From the NCBI GenBank assembly GCA_014729945.1, contig WJJC01000029.1, positions 1-8,091 on the forward strand: a DNA stretch of 8,091 bases. Direction: 5' to 3'. Below are positions 1 to 5,401 of the stretch, one piece after another. Each line of letters starts with the position of its first letter. Within the stretch, counting starts at the first letter, position 1. The translations under genes were made by a program, and so were the position numbers. This DNA is from Candidatus Bathyarchaeota archaeon. GTDB lineage: Archaea > Thermoproteota > Bathyarchaeia > TCS64. The notes under the pieces are model-generated. The model was not told where the DNA came from. It was given only the letters and a program-made list of their open reading frames with translations, and ran no database searches.

Positions 1-822
1 AGCCAGGTCCCGGATCTCATGCAGGTTCTTACCATACCGGATACCAGGGTCAACCCCTTTCTCCCGGTCAATAAAACCAAGTTTATCCAGTTTCCGGATC
101 CAGTAGTAACGAACCGTATCATAGATCAAAGGTGTACCTCGCTGAGTCTTGAAAATAGGCCCCGCCCCCGGTTCACGGTGATTCTCCAAGTAGATTCTAA
201 GCAGGTCCACTGCATCCCCACCTAGTAGGTTATAGAAAGGGATACCGGCGTATTGTTTCCGGCCACTCTGCCACGCCACAATGAACCGGTCCCGGTTCTC
301 CAACTGCTCCACCAGGCTCTCATATCCATTATTGCTCCAGTACTCCAACTCACCCCACCCCATAATACCAGCATACATACAACTGAAAACAGCCCGATAA
401 AGCGGATTACTAGCTAATATCACCTGCTTCAACTCCTCACGCCCCAATGTCCCCGGCGTGCTAGCAACATCACCTTGAATCCTATACGTATCCTCAGGTA
501 AAGCCGCCCGGTTATGCTTAAAGAAACTCTTAACCACAGAATCCCTACGGGTAACAGTGTTCGTAGTGAGACCCTGCTTCACCTCGTTAAGGTAATCAAT
601 CACAAGATCCACTATATTGTAGCCCCGGTGCTCCTTCTGGTAAACAATCAAATCATCAGGCGTATAATCCTTAAACTCACCCTCCTGGCCTCGGACCCAT
701 TCAAACCAGTACCTGAAATCATTCAAATACGTTCTAGGAGTATCCCCTGAAAAGTTCCGGAGCCAACGATTAATCGAACTATACTCTAACAGGTACTCGT
801 TAATAGGATCAACCGTAACCAT
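1..822 (-). CDS. Tyrosine recombinase/integrase, archaeal type, C-terminus cut by window edge
   Basis: I translated this open frame by hand: 274 codons from ATG at 822 to the left border with no stop. It should catalyse site-specific DNA strand exchange through a C-terminal tyrosine, which lies outside the window. Residues about 15-110 look like a helical N-terminal core-binding domain, ending in SFFKHNRAALPED. The catalytic domain starts near residue 124. Box II reads HEIRD (His268, Arg271). The usual box I arginine (G-L-R-x-S-E) is not visible: the equivalent stretch near residues 151-160 reads AGIMGWGELE. From memory, related archaeal proteins have a similar MG-x-x-E version, so this may be a family trait rather than decay. 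The start is certain because an in-frame TGA lies three codons upstream. The gene is somewhat more GC-rich than its neighbours, with many CGG codons. Element type is unknown. Confidence 0.85.
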   Translation of the reverse strand, partial: MVTVDPINEYLLEYSSINRWLRNFSGDTPRTYLNDFRYWFEWVRGQEGEFKDYTPDDLIVYQKEHRGYNIVDLVIDYLNEVKQGLTTNTVTRRDSVVKSFFKHNRAALPEDTYRIQGDVASTPGTLGREELKQVILASNPLYRAVFSCMYAGIMGWGELEYWSNNGYESLVEQLENRDRFIVAWQSGRKQYAGIPFYNLLGGDAVDLLRIYLENHREPGAGPIFKTQRGTPLIYDTVRYYWIRKLDKLGFIDREKGVDPGIRYGKNLHEIRDLA

Positions 823-843
823 ACCACATCATCTGAACATACA

Positions 844-859
844 CCTTATAGTTTTAAGG
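844..859 (-). promoter_or_regulatory. Integrase promoter: TATA-like box inside a small inverted repeat
   Basis: On the minus strand the bases CTATAAGG (851 to 844) are centred about 26 bases before the integrase ATG at 822. This is the distance expected between an archaeal TATA box and a transcription start at the start codon, so the mRNA is probably leaderless. No good Shine-Dalgarno is present. The box lies in an inverted repeat with arms CCTTA (844-848) and TAAGG (855-859), which could be a repressor site; that last point is inference. Confidence 0.5.
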
Positions 860-901
860 GGTTACTATGCCATGTTCGGGGCAAATGAATGCGTAGAACT
901 G

Positions 902-934
902 GAGTTTCCCTCTCCATCCTGGGAGGCTCTTTTT
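902..934 (+). terminator. Hairpin followed by T-tract (terminator-like, no upstream gene)
   Basis: Bases 902-910 can pair with 921-929 over nine positions, including two G-T wobbles, around a 10-base loop. TTTTT follows at 930-934. In shape this is an intrinsic terminator read on the plus strand. No plus-strand gene precedes it within the window, because the integrase reads the other way, so it may end an unrecognised short transcript, block plus-strand read-through from the left, or be a chance structure. Archaeal termination relies mainly on T-tracts, so the hairpin itself may not matter. Confidence 0.35.
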
Positions 935-1056
935 CTCAGTGGGGGTTATGCCTGATATTTTTAACCTTATTCGCTGTGTGAATGTTAGTCCTTCCTCGAG
1001 TTTCTTTGTCTGCATCTCGTTCTTCCAAGGAAAAATGACGAAAAGTGGTTTATGTA

Positions 1057-1070
1057 ACTGAAGCTTCAGT
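1057..1070. promoter_or_regulatory. 14-bp perfect palindrome ACTGAAGCTTCAGT, candidate operator
   Basis: The sequence is its own reverse complement over 14 bases and sits in non-coding DNA, immediately upstream of the TATA-like ATTATTATAA at 1071-1080. This arrangement is typical of a binding site for a dimeric regulator next to a promoter. If that A/T stretch is the promoter of the downstream flavin operon, the leader would be about 125 bases, which is long for an archaeon. The regulatory role is inference only. Confidence 0.3.
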
Positions 1071-1214
1071 ATTATTATAACACTTTCTGAGTTAGAGAAT
1101 AAAGTAAATTCAGTTTTCCTTATTCAATTTCCCTAGCTACTTATTTTAACACAGAAAAAACACGTATTTTTTTAGTCTGAGTAACCATTGATCTGTTTAA
1201 TGGAACCATTAACT

Positions 1215-1222
1215 GGAGATGA
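1215..1222 (+). promoter_or_regulatory. Strong Shine-Dalgarno GGAGATGA fixing the flavin-reductase start
   Basis: GGAGATGA differs from the ideal GGAGGTGA at one base and is separated by 7 bases from ATG at 1230. The upstream in-frame candidates, TTG at 1188 and ATG at 1200, have no comparable site, so translation most likely begins at 1230. Confidence 0.7.
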
Positions 1223-1229
1223 TAAATTT

Positions 1230-1766
1230 ATGAGGAAAAAAGTTGACACATTCAGGTACATAGTTGAAGCGAACAAGCTCATGAGGAAAGACGGATTATT
1301 TCTGGTAGCTCAGGGTGAAGAGGATAAGAAACCTAATACAATGACAATAGGCTGGGGATTCCTAGGCACAATGTGGAGCAGACCAGTATTTGTAGTAGCA
1401 GTCAGGCACAGCCGACACACCTTCAAGCATATGGAGAACTCAGAAAGCTTTACTGTCTGTTTACCTGCAAAGGATATGGAGGAGGAACTGGAGATATGCG
1501 GTACCAAATCCGGTAGAGACATGGACAAGTTCAAGGAGATGGGTTTCACGTCCCTAAACGGCGAGACCGTTGGCGCGCCTTACATCAAAGAGTGCCCTGT
1601 TCATTTCGAGTGCAAGATAATCTACAAAGATGATTTAGCCCCCGATTCATTACCCAAAGAATTGATGAGTGACGTATATTCCACCAAGGATATGCATAAG
1701 CTCTACTACGGTGAAGTGACCGGCGTTTACGCTGTGGAAGACTCTGATTCAAGGCTGATGGAGTAA
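1230..1766 (+). CDS. Flavin reductase-like FMN-binding split-barrel protein
   Basis: This 178-residue protein belongs to the flavin reductase/flavoredoxin (DIM6/NTAB) family, which binds FMN in a split beta-barrel and passes electrons from NAD(P)H or protein donors to flavin or a partner. Family-like features are the N-terminal strand DGLFLVA (21-27), the FMN-contact stretch NTMTIGWG (36-43), PVFVVAVRHSRHT (52-64), and the late segment CGTKSGRDMDKF (90-101). Length is normal for the family. The start was moved inward from an in-frame TTG at 1188 because ATG 1230 has a near-ideal Shine-Dalgarno. The downstream flavodoxin begins 5 bases after the stop, so the two are surely co-transcribed and probably act in one electron-transfer chain. 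The exact donor and acceptor cannot be told from the sequence. Confidence 0.88.
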   Translation: MRKKVDTFRYIVEANKLMRKDGLFLVAQGEEDKKPNTMTIGWGFLGTMWSRPVFVVAVRHSRHTFKHMENSESFTVCLPAKDMEEELEICGTKSGRDMDKFKEMGFTSLNGETVGAPYIKECPVHFECKIIYKDDLAPDSLPKELMSDVYSTKDMHKLYYGEVTGVYAVEDSDSRLME

Positions 1767-1771
1767 CAATC

Positions 1772-2245
1772 TTGAAGGTATTAGTGGTCTATGATTCACG
1801 GACCGGGAACACGGAGAAAATGGCTGTTAGGGTGGCTAACGCAGTGGAGGATAACGGTCTTGAGGTTTCCTTGAAGAAGGTGGATAATGCCTCAGTAGAT
1901 GAATTGCCCAATGTAGAAGCTTTGATACTGGGTAGCCCAGTATATTATGGCTTGCCCACAGCCAAGATCAAGGGATTCATCGATGAATCCATAAAATACC
2001 ATGGAAAACTCACCCACTTGGTTGGAGGAGCCTTCTGTAGCGCAGGAGGAACCCACACTGGCTCAGAGTCCACTATACTTGCGTTACTGGAATCAATGCT
2101 TGTCCACGGCATGATACTACAGGGAAACCCTCATGGAAACCATTATGGTCCAGCAGCAACGGGACCACCGGACGAAAAAACACTGGATCATTGTGAGAAA
2201 CTAGCTAAACGTATCTGTGATTTAGTGAAAAAACTAAACTCATAA
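1772..2245 (+). CDS. Flavodoxin / WrbA-like flavoprotein
   Basis: This 157-residue cytoplasmic protein has a flavodoxin fold and should bind FMN. The N-terminal beta-strand MKVLVVYDS leads into the phosphate-binding loop SRTGNTEKMA (9-18). The segments GSPVYYGLPTAKIKGFID (54-71) and FCSAGGTHTGSEST (88-101), then MLVHGMILQG (109-118), resemble the WrbA/NAD(P)H:quinone oxidoreductase branch, although the protein is shorter than typical WrbA (about 200 residues). It starts at TTG 1772, supported by GGAG at 1760-1763 with an 8-base gap and by the protein beginning exactly at the first flavodoxin strand. It follows the flavin-reductase-like gene by 5 bases, which suggests a reductase-flavodoxin pair used for low-potential electron transfer or oxidative stress defence. 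The physiological partner is unknown. Confidence 0.9.
   Translation: MKVLVVYDSRTGNTEKMAVRVANAVEDNGLEVSLKKVDNASVDELPNVEALILGSPVYYGLPTAKIKGFIDESIKYHGKLTHLVGGAFCSAGGTHTGSESTILALLESMLVHGMILQGNPHGNHYGPAATGPPDEKTLDHCEKLAKRICDLVKKLNS
1973..1990. repeat. 18-bp perfect palindrome inside the flavodoxin gene
   Basis: GGATTCATCGATGAATCC reads the same on both strands over 18 bases. It encodes G-F-I-D-E-S within the conserved GFIDES segment, so codon content may explain it by chance. No matching copy was noticed elsewhere in the window. Confidence 0.5.
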
Positions 2246-2247
2246 CC

Positions 2248-2262
2248 TTTTCTTTATACTCT
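2248..2262 (+). terminator. T-rich tract after the flavin operon
   Basis: The pyrimidine-rich run TTTTCTTTATACTCTT begins three bases after the flavodoxin stop. Archaeal RNA polymerase stops at T-rich tracts without needing a hairpin, so this is a plausible end for the two-gene transcript. No strong hairpin was seen. Confidence 0.35.
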
Positions 2263-2413
2263 TAATCATACACCCAACACCCCAGAGGAGGGAGTACTTC
2301 GCACCGAGAATAGAGACTATTTTCATGAAAGAAGCTCCAAAACAACTCAGATCAGCACTCAATCACTTAAAAACCGGTATGGTGGCGTAATACTGTTTGT
2401 AAAATGTGCGCAC

Positions 2414-3238
2414 TCACTGTTTCCTGATTAATCTTGCTACTAATAAGGATGATACCATTAGAGAAAAAGCGTAAATACCCCTGCTAGAACCGCTAAACTG
2501 TGTAAGACCGGTAAAAAAATTGATGCTGAAATGGAATAATATCGCAGATAAAACACTATACTCATTTCTCGACAAGATATACCCGAAAACGATTCCATAA
2601 CTAAGAACCTCAATATTATACCAAAAGAAAGAAACTAGAGATATCCCAATTAACATGGATTGAATTGTACCTTCTAGAAGAAATAGAGGTAAATGCCATA
2701 CAGCCCAGATTAAAGCCAATAAAAGTGTGGAGAAAAATAGACCATAACTTTTCCTTAATTGATCCATGCAATAACCTCGCCACCCAAACTCCTCCATTAA
2801 AGGACCTCCAATAAATGTAAGCAATACAAATAATCCTAAGTTAAATGGCTGAGAAAGATACCTCCAAAGGATATTCAGTTCTGGTAACCCTGTACCCGAC
2901 AAGTAGCTAAATAAATACGAGACTATCAAAAGGGTAGGAACAAATCCAAATATGAATATCAGATTCCCTGAAGTTATCCCGTCAATAGATAAGACTCGTT
3001 TCTTGAAATCCCTCCAATATTGAGTTCCTTTTTTCTTGGCTTGGATCAAACCCACGCTAGACGGTGCAATAGCTCCTAGGACATAAAGAATTGAACCTGG
3101 TGTACTCTGTATCCCTGAATACAATGTAATTGCTAGAAACCAAGTTATCCATGACCATGCAAAAGTATAGAATAGGAACCGTTTTACATCAACCGGGAGG
3201 CTAAGAAGCTTGTCCATGAATGATTTCCCATGATTCAC
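2414..3238 (-). CDS. CPBP/CAAX-type intramembrane metalloprotease
   Basis: This 274-residue polytopic membrane protein has about seven or eight hydrophobic segments (for example residues 22-40, 51-66, 93-112, 134-145, 167-189, 195-223). All CPBP (CAAX protease/Abi) motifs are present: motif 1 GGPLMEEFGWRGY with Glu149, Glu150 and Arg154; motif 2 with His182 in VWHLPLFL; motif 3 LFHFSIN with His236 and Asn240. It should therefore be an active intramembrane protease. In archaea and bacteria the substrates are mostly unknown, and some members give immunity to, or process, small peptides. It starts at GTG 3238, supported by GGAG at 3250-3247 with an 8-base gap; ATG 3217 is an alternative. By rough hand count the gene is only about 35% GC against 43-47% in the core genes to the right, which suggests recent transfer. 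It is divergent from a 57-residue membrane protein. Confidence 0.9.
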   Translation of the reverse strand: MNHGKSFMDKLLSLPVDVKRFLFYTFAWSWITWFLAITLYSGIQSTPGSILYVLGAIAPSSVGLIQAKKKGTQYWRDFKKRVLSIDGITSGNLIFIFGFVPTLLIVSYLFSYLSGTGLPELNILWRYLSQPFNLGLFVLLTFIGGPLMEEFGWRGYCMDQLRKSYGLFFSTLLLALIWAVWHLPLFLLEGTIQSMLIGISLVSFFWYNIEVLSYGIVFGYILSRNEYSVLSAILFHFSINFFTGLTQFSGSSRGIYAFSLMVSSLLVARLIRKQ

Positions 3239-3327
3239 TAATTATTCTCCATACCCTGTCTTTCCTCTGCGTTTTAGATAATATCCTGTTATACTAAGAT
3301 TACGGGTGAAAAAATGCTCCCAAGCAA

Positions 3328-3335
3328 TATAAAAA
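3328..3335 (+). promoter_or_regulatory. TATA box TATAAAAA for the small membrane protein gene
   Basis: A clear archaeal TATA-like box is centred near 3331, predicting transcription from about 3357. That lies after the first in-frame ATG (3348) but before the Shine-Dalgarno GGAGAT at 3359-3364 and ATG at 3372. Box, start site, ribosome site and ATG 3372 therefore fit together, which argues for the shorter protein. Confidence 0.5.
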
Positions 3336-3371
3336 TCATAAGATGGTATGGGGGCTCAGGAGATCGGTGTT

Positions 3372-3545
3372 ATGCTCAATATTACGCCGATCCCTGCAAA
3401 CCACTATGTCTATAATGAAACAAGTGTCTTGTTATTGGGCGTCATAACATTCGTTATAATATGTGCCTTAAGCCTTAGGAAAGCTACATTAAAACTAGAA
3501 GAACTCCATGCTGAACTAGGTTCAGACTTTTTTCCTTATCTCTAA
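3372..3545 (+). CDS. Small single-pass membrane protein of unknown function (57 aa)
   Basis: I do not recognise this family. The 57-residue product has a polar N-terminal 17 residues with two N-x-T sequons (Asn3 and Asn15), one hydrophobic segment (about 18-35, VLLLGVITFVIICALSL), and then a basic, helical tail starting RKATLKLEEL. The positive-inside rule puts the tail in the cytoplasm and the sequon-bearing N-terminus outside, where archaeal N-glycosylation would act. ATG 3372 was preferred to ATG 3348 because it has GGAGAT at 3359-3364 and because the TATA box at 3328-3335 would start transcription after 3348. The gene has its own promoter and is divergent from the CPBP protease gene. The clean signals support a real gene, but homology could not be tested. 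Confidence 0.6.
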   Translation: MLNITPIPANHYVYNETSVLLLGVITFVIICALSLRKATLKLEELHAELGSDFFPYL

Positions 3546-3579
3546 GCTATAGAGAAATTATACTAGTAGATAAAGAAAG

Positions 3580-4308
3580 TTAGACTAGTACTGGTTCCTT
3601 GTTGAATACAACCATACCTTCGCCAGATATCGTGTACCTGCGAGGCTGATCATCAAAATCAATGCCCCTCATCTTCTCGATGAGTAACGTTTTGATCACC
3701 TGAAAATCCATGATATCCTTGGTTAAGGCAATCACGCCATCACTCAGAAACATCTCCGAGTAGAAGCTACCAGTATCAAATACCCCCTCATAGGTAATCA
3801 AGGAAGTGCATCCCAGATCCCGTATAAGCTCGAACAATTTATGGACCTTGTACCGGATCTCGCTCGCACCACGGGCGTTAATCATCATACTGTTCAGGGG
3901 ATCAATGACAATATGTTTAGCCCCTATCCTTTTAGCAGCATTCTCTATCTCATGTTCAAGACTTATCTCCGTTACACCGGTTTCCCTGTTCCGGGGCTCA
4001 ACTATCCCGTCAACAGTTGAGGTTAATATATAATCCATTGTCGATAGTAAACCGTCTTCCTCGGCTGCGTCGAGATCCCAACCGAAGCCACGACTATAAC
4101 GTTTCTTATTCTCCATAGGCTCCTCAAGGTTCACATATACAACTGGTTCTCCTCGCTCCACGGCTGCAGCTGTATACTGTAAACCATTAATGGTCTTACC
4201 TGAACCAGGTCCTCCGCTGATTAATATTATGCTTCCCTTAGGGTATCCGCCCCCAAGCATATCATCTAACCCCTGTACTCCTGTGGACAATCTTGTCTTG
4301 ACGCTCAT
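3580..4308 (-). CDS. KaiC-like RecA-superfamily ATPase, single domain
   Basis: This 242-residue protein is one KaiC/RadA-type domain, the form common in archaea, where KaiC-like proteins act as ATP-driven switches in signalling or archaellum-related complexes. It begins with the family-typical STGVQGLDDMLGGGYPKGS. Walker A is GGPGSGKT (32-39), the catalytic glutamate pair is NLEEP (Glu62, Glu63), and Walker B is HIVID (132-136, Asp136). The C-terminal KMRG at 212-215, followed by RRYTISGEGMVVF, matches the KaiC end. All ATPase residues are intact. No second KaiC domain, kinase or PAS domain is attached, and no archaellum genes are nearby, so the role is open. A TATA-like box 29 bases before ATG 4308 and the lack of a spaced Shine-Dalgarno indicate a leaderless mRNA of its own. 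Confidence 0.9.
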   Translation of the reverse strand: MSVKTRLSTGVQGLDDMLGGGYPKGSIILISGGPGSGKTINGLQYTAAAVERGEPVVYVNLEEPMENKKRYSRGFGWDLDAAEEDGLLSTMDYILTSTVDGIVEPRNRETGVTEISLEHEIENAAKRIGAKHIVIDPLNSMMINARGASEIRYKVHKLFELIRDLGCTSLITYEGVFDTGSFYSEMFLSDGVIALTKDIMDFQVIKTLLIEKMRGIDFDDQPRRYTISGEGMVVFNKEPVLV

Positions 4309-4332
4309 TTCCTAGTTGAGAAATACGTGAGA

Positions 4333-4340
4333 TTATTTAA
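4333..4340 (-). promoter_or_regulatory. TATA-like box TTAAATAA for the KaiC-like gene
   Basis: Read on the minus strand, TTAAATAA is centred about 29 bases before ATG 4308, predicting transcription at or within a few bases of the start codon (leaderless). It lies in the 55-base gap after the ornithine-cyclodeaminase-like gene, so the KaiC-like gene has its own promoter even though both read the same way. Confidence 0.5.
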
Positions 4341-4363
4341 GCTTACCATGAACCTGAAAAAGA

Positions 4364-5350
4364 TTAGAAGTCTTCCTCCATAAGAGTAAGCTTTGTAGGC
4401 TCAAGTTCCCGGGCTACCTTGTATATGTGATCCGCGACGATCACATCCTCCATAGCTAAACCAATGTTTATGGCAAGTATCCGCTCGGAACCTGTTTCTC
4501 TCCCCGGCTTCACACCGGCGACCACCTCACCTAACTCAGCGTGGAGATCGGGTAAACCATCTGGGAAGGATCCGTGTTCATAAAAGTAGAGGGTCTGATC
4601 CCAACTATCTGTGATGAATTTATCTGCACCCAGTATGGTGTCACCATACCATGCTCTGCTGGCTTCCAATCCAAAGCCTAGGCAACCCTGTTTAAACCAT
4701 TCATCACGTACAAGAGGCTCACGTAGCCGCTGGGTAGCTGTTAGGATCATATCCTTGCCACTGACTGCTTCTTTTACACTGTTTGTTACCTTGATGTTAA
4801 GACCCAGTTCATCCTCAAAATCCATTTTATACCTCTTCATGGCATCTGGGTTGATGTCGTAAACGCTTATATTTCTTAGACCAGGCAAGACTTCTTTGAA
4901 GGCAACTAAATTCATCCTGCCCTGTACCCCGCAACCCACTACGCCTAGGATGCTAGTGCCCTTCCGGGCAAAGTACTTAGCTGTGATAGCTGATACAGCG
5001 GCGGTTCTAACTGCGGTTATCCACCTACAATCCATGACTGCAAGGGGCATACCTGTATCCATGTCATTAACAATCATCAGACCTGCTATTTGGGGGAGCC
5101 CTAGTTCCCGGTTACTCGGGTATCCGCTAACCCATTTTAATCCGCCTATGTTAAGTGCTTCATAGTATGCGGGCATAGCGTGAATAAAAGCATCGGGTTT
5201 ACTGTGGATACCCGGTTTGGGCGGGTTCTCCACTCGGTTATGTCCATACTCTTTGAGACCCTTCTCTACTAACTCGATGATTTTACTCATACTTACCTCT
5301 AGACCCAGTATATCTTCCTGCGATAGATAGATGAAATCAACTTTCTCCAC
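4364..5350 (-). CDS. Ornithine cyclodeaminase/mu-crystallin family NAD(P)-dependent protein
   Basis: This 328-residue protein is full length for the ornithine cyclodeaminase/mu-crystallin family, whose members include ornithine cyclodeaminase, archaeal alanine dehydrogenase and ketimine reductases. Visible features are the N-terminal dimerisation strand FIYLSQEDILGLEVSM (6-21), Lys72 in LKWVSGYPSN, Arg115-Thr116 in the substrate region, and the Rossmann loop GVVGCGVQGR (136-145) with Asp165 ending the second strand. The GGD-C/G-PGKTEL-type motif of true ornithine cyclodeaminase and alanine dehydrogenase is absent; the corresponding place near 226-240 reads FGLEASRAWYGDTIL. Substrate is therefore unassigned. 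GTG 5350 is chosen over ATG 5290, which has GAGGT upstream, because the first 20 residues match the family N-terminus. A TATA-like box is at 5383-5390. Neighbours give no pathway clue. Confidence 0.88.
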   Translation of the reverse strand: MEKVDFIYLSQEDILGLEVSMSKIIELVEKGLKEYGHNRVENPPKPGIHSKPDAFIHAMPAYYEALNIGGLKWVSGYPSNRELGLPQIAGLMIVNDMDTGMPLAVMDCRWITAVRTAAVSAITAKYFARKGTSILGVVGCGVQGRMNLVAFKEVLPGLRNISVYDINPDAMKRYKMDFEDELGLNIKVTNSVKEAVSGKDMILTATQRLREPLVRDEWFKQGCLGFGLEASRAWYGDTILGADKFITDSWDQTLYFYEHGSFPDGLPDLHAELGEVVAGVKPGRETGSERILAINIGLAMEDVIVADHIYKVARELEPTKLTLMEEDF

Positions 5351-5382
5351 TGTTAAACACAGGTGAAAGAGAGGTAACTAAT

Positions 5383-5390
5383 GATATAGT
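5383..5390 (-). promoter_or_regulatory. TATA-like box ACTATATC for the cyclodeaminase-family gene
   Basis: On the minus strand this box is centred about 37 bases before GTG 5350, giving a predicted leader of about 10 bases. No clear Shine-Dalgarno precedes the GTG. It marks the cyclodeaminase-family gene as a separate unit from the GTPase gene upstream. Confidence 0.35.
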
Positions 5391-5401
5391 ATTTTCCACA
5401 T

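Larger units (their letters stand above)
860..1229. other. Intergenic region between integrase and flavin genes
   Basis: No coding frame of any substance was found on either strand, and no tRNA cloverleaf or T-loop consensus was recognised. The interval holds a hairpin followed by T residues (902-934), a 14-bp perfect palindrome (1057-1070) directly followed by the A/T-rich ATTATTATAA, and further A/T-rich stretches near 1140-1150 and 1165-1176. Any of these A/T-rich stretches could be the TATA box of the flavin-reductase operon, but the true promoter cannot be chosen by eye. The sequence becomes clearly more AT-rich from about 1030 onward. Confidence 0.6.

Noticed and set aside
514..750. Plus-strand open frame opposite the integrase
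   Set aside because: It is a shadow of the integrase coding strand, with no promoter or ribosome site and no recognisable domain.
1034..1090. Possible C/D-box guide RNA (ATGACGA, then CTGA at 1058 and at 1087)
   Set aside because: The C box has a mismatch, no C' box is present and the spacing is wrong; CTGA is too common to count alone.
823..1229. tRNA gene or integrase attachment site beside the integrase
   Set aside because: No T-loop consensus, acceptor-stem pairing or CCA-like end was found on either strand, and no repeat pair suitable for att sites was seen.
1188..1229. Upstream extension of the flavin-reductase-like protein from TTG 1188
   Set aside because: ATG 1230 has a near-ideal Shine-Dalgarno, and the extra 14 residues have no family resemblance.
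2323..2391. Tiny plus-strand ORF of about 21 codons between the flavodoxin and CPBP genes
   Set aside because: It has no ribosome site directly upstream and no recognisable features; it is short enough to be chance.
2246..2431. Open frame continuing about 60 codons after the flavodoxin stop, in the same frame, to a TAA inside the CPBP gene
   Set aside because: It contains no ATG, GTG or TTG, overlaps the CPBP 3' end on the other strand, and the translated peptide resembles nothing I know. A lost flavodoxin extension is possible but unsupported.
3562..3590. Two copies of ACTAGTA around the KaiC-like gene stop
   Set aside because: The unit is only seven bases and the core ACTAGT is itself palindromic; two copies 22 bases apart in AT-rich DNA are not convincing as an att site or operator.
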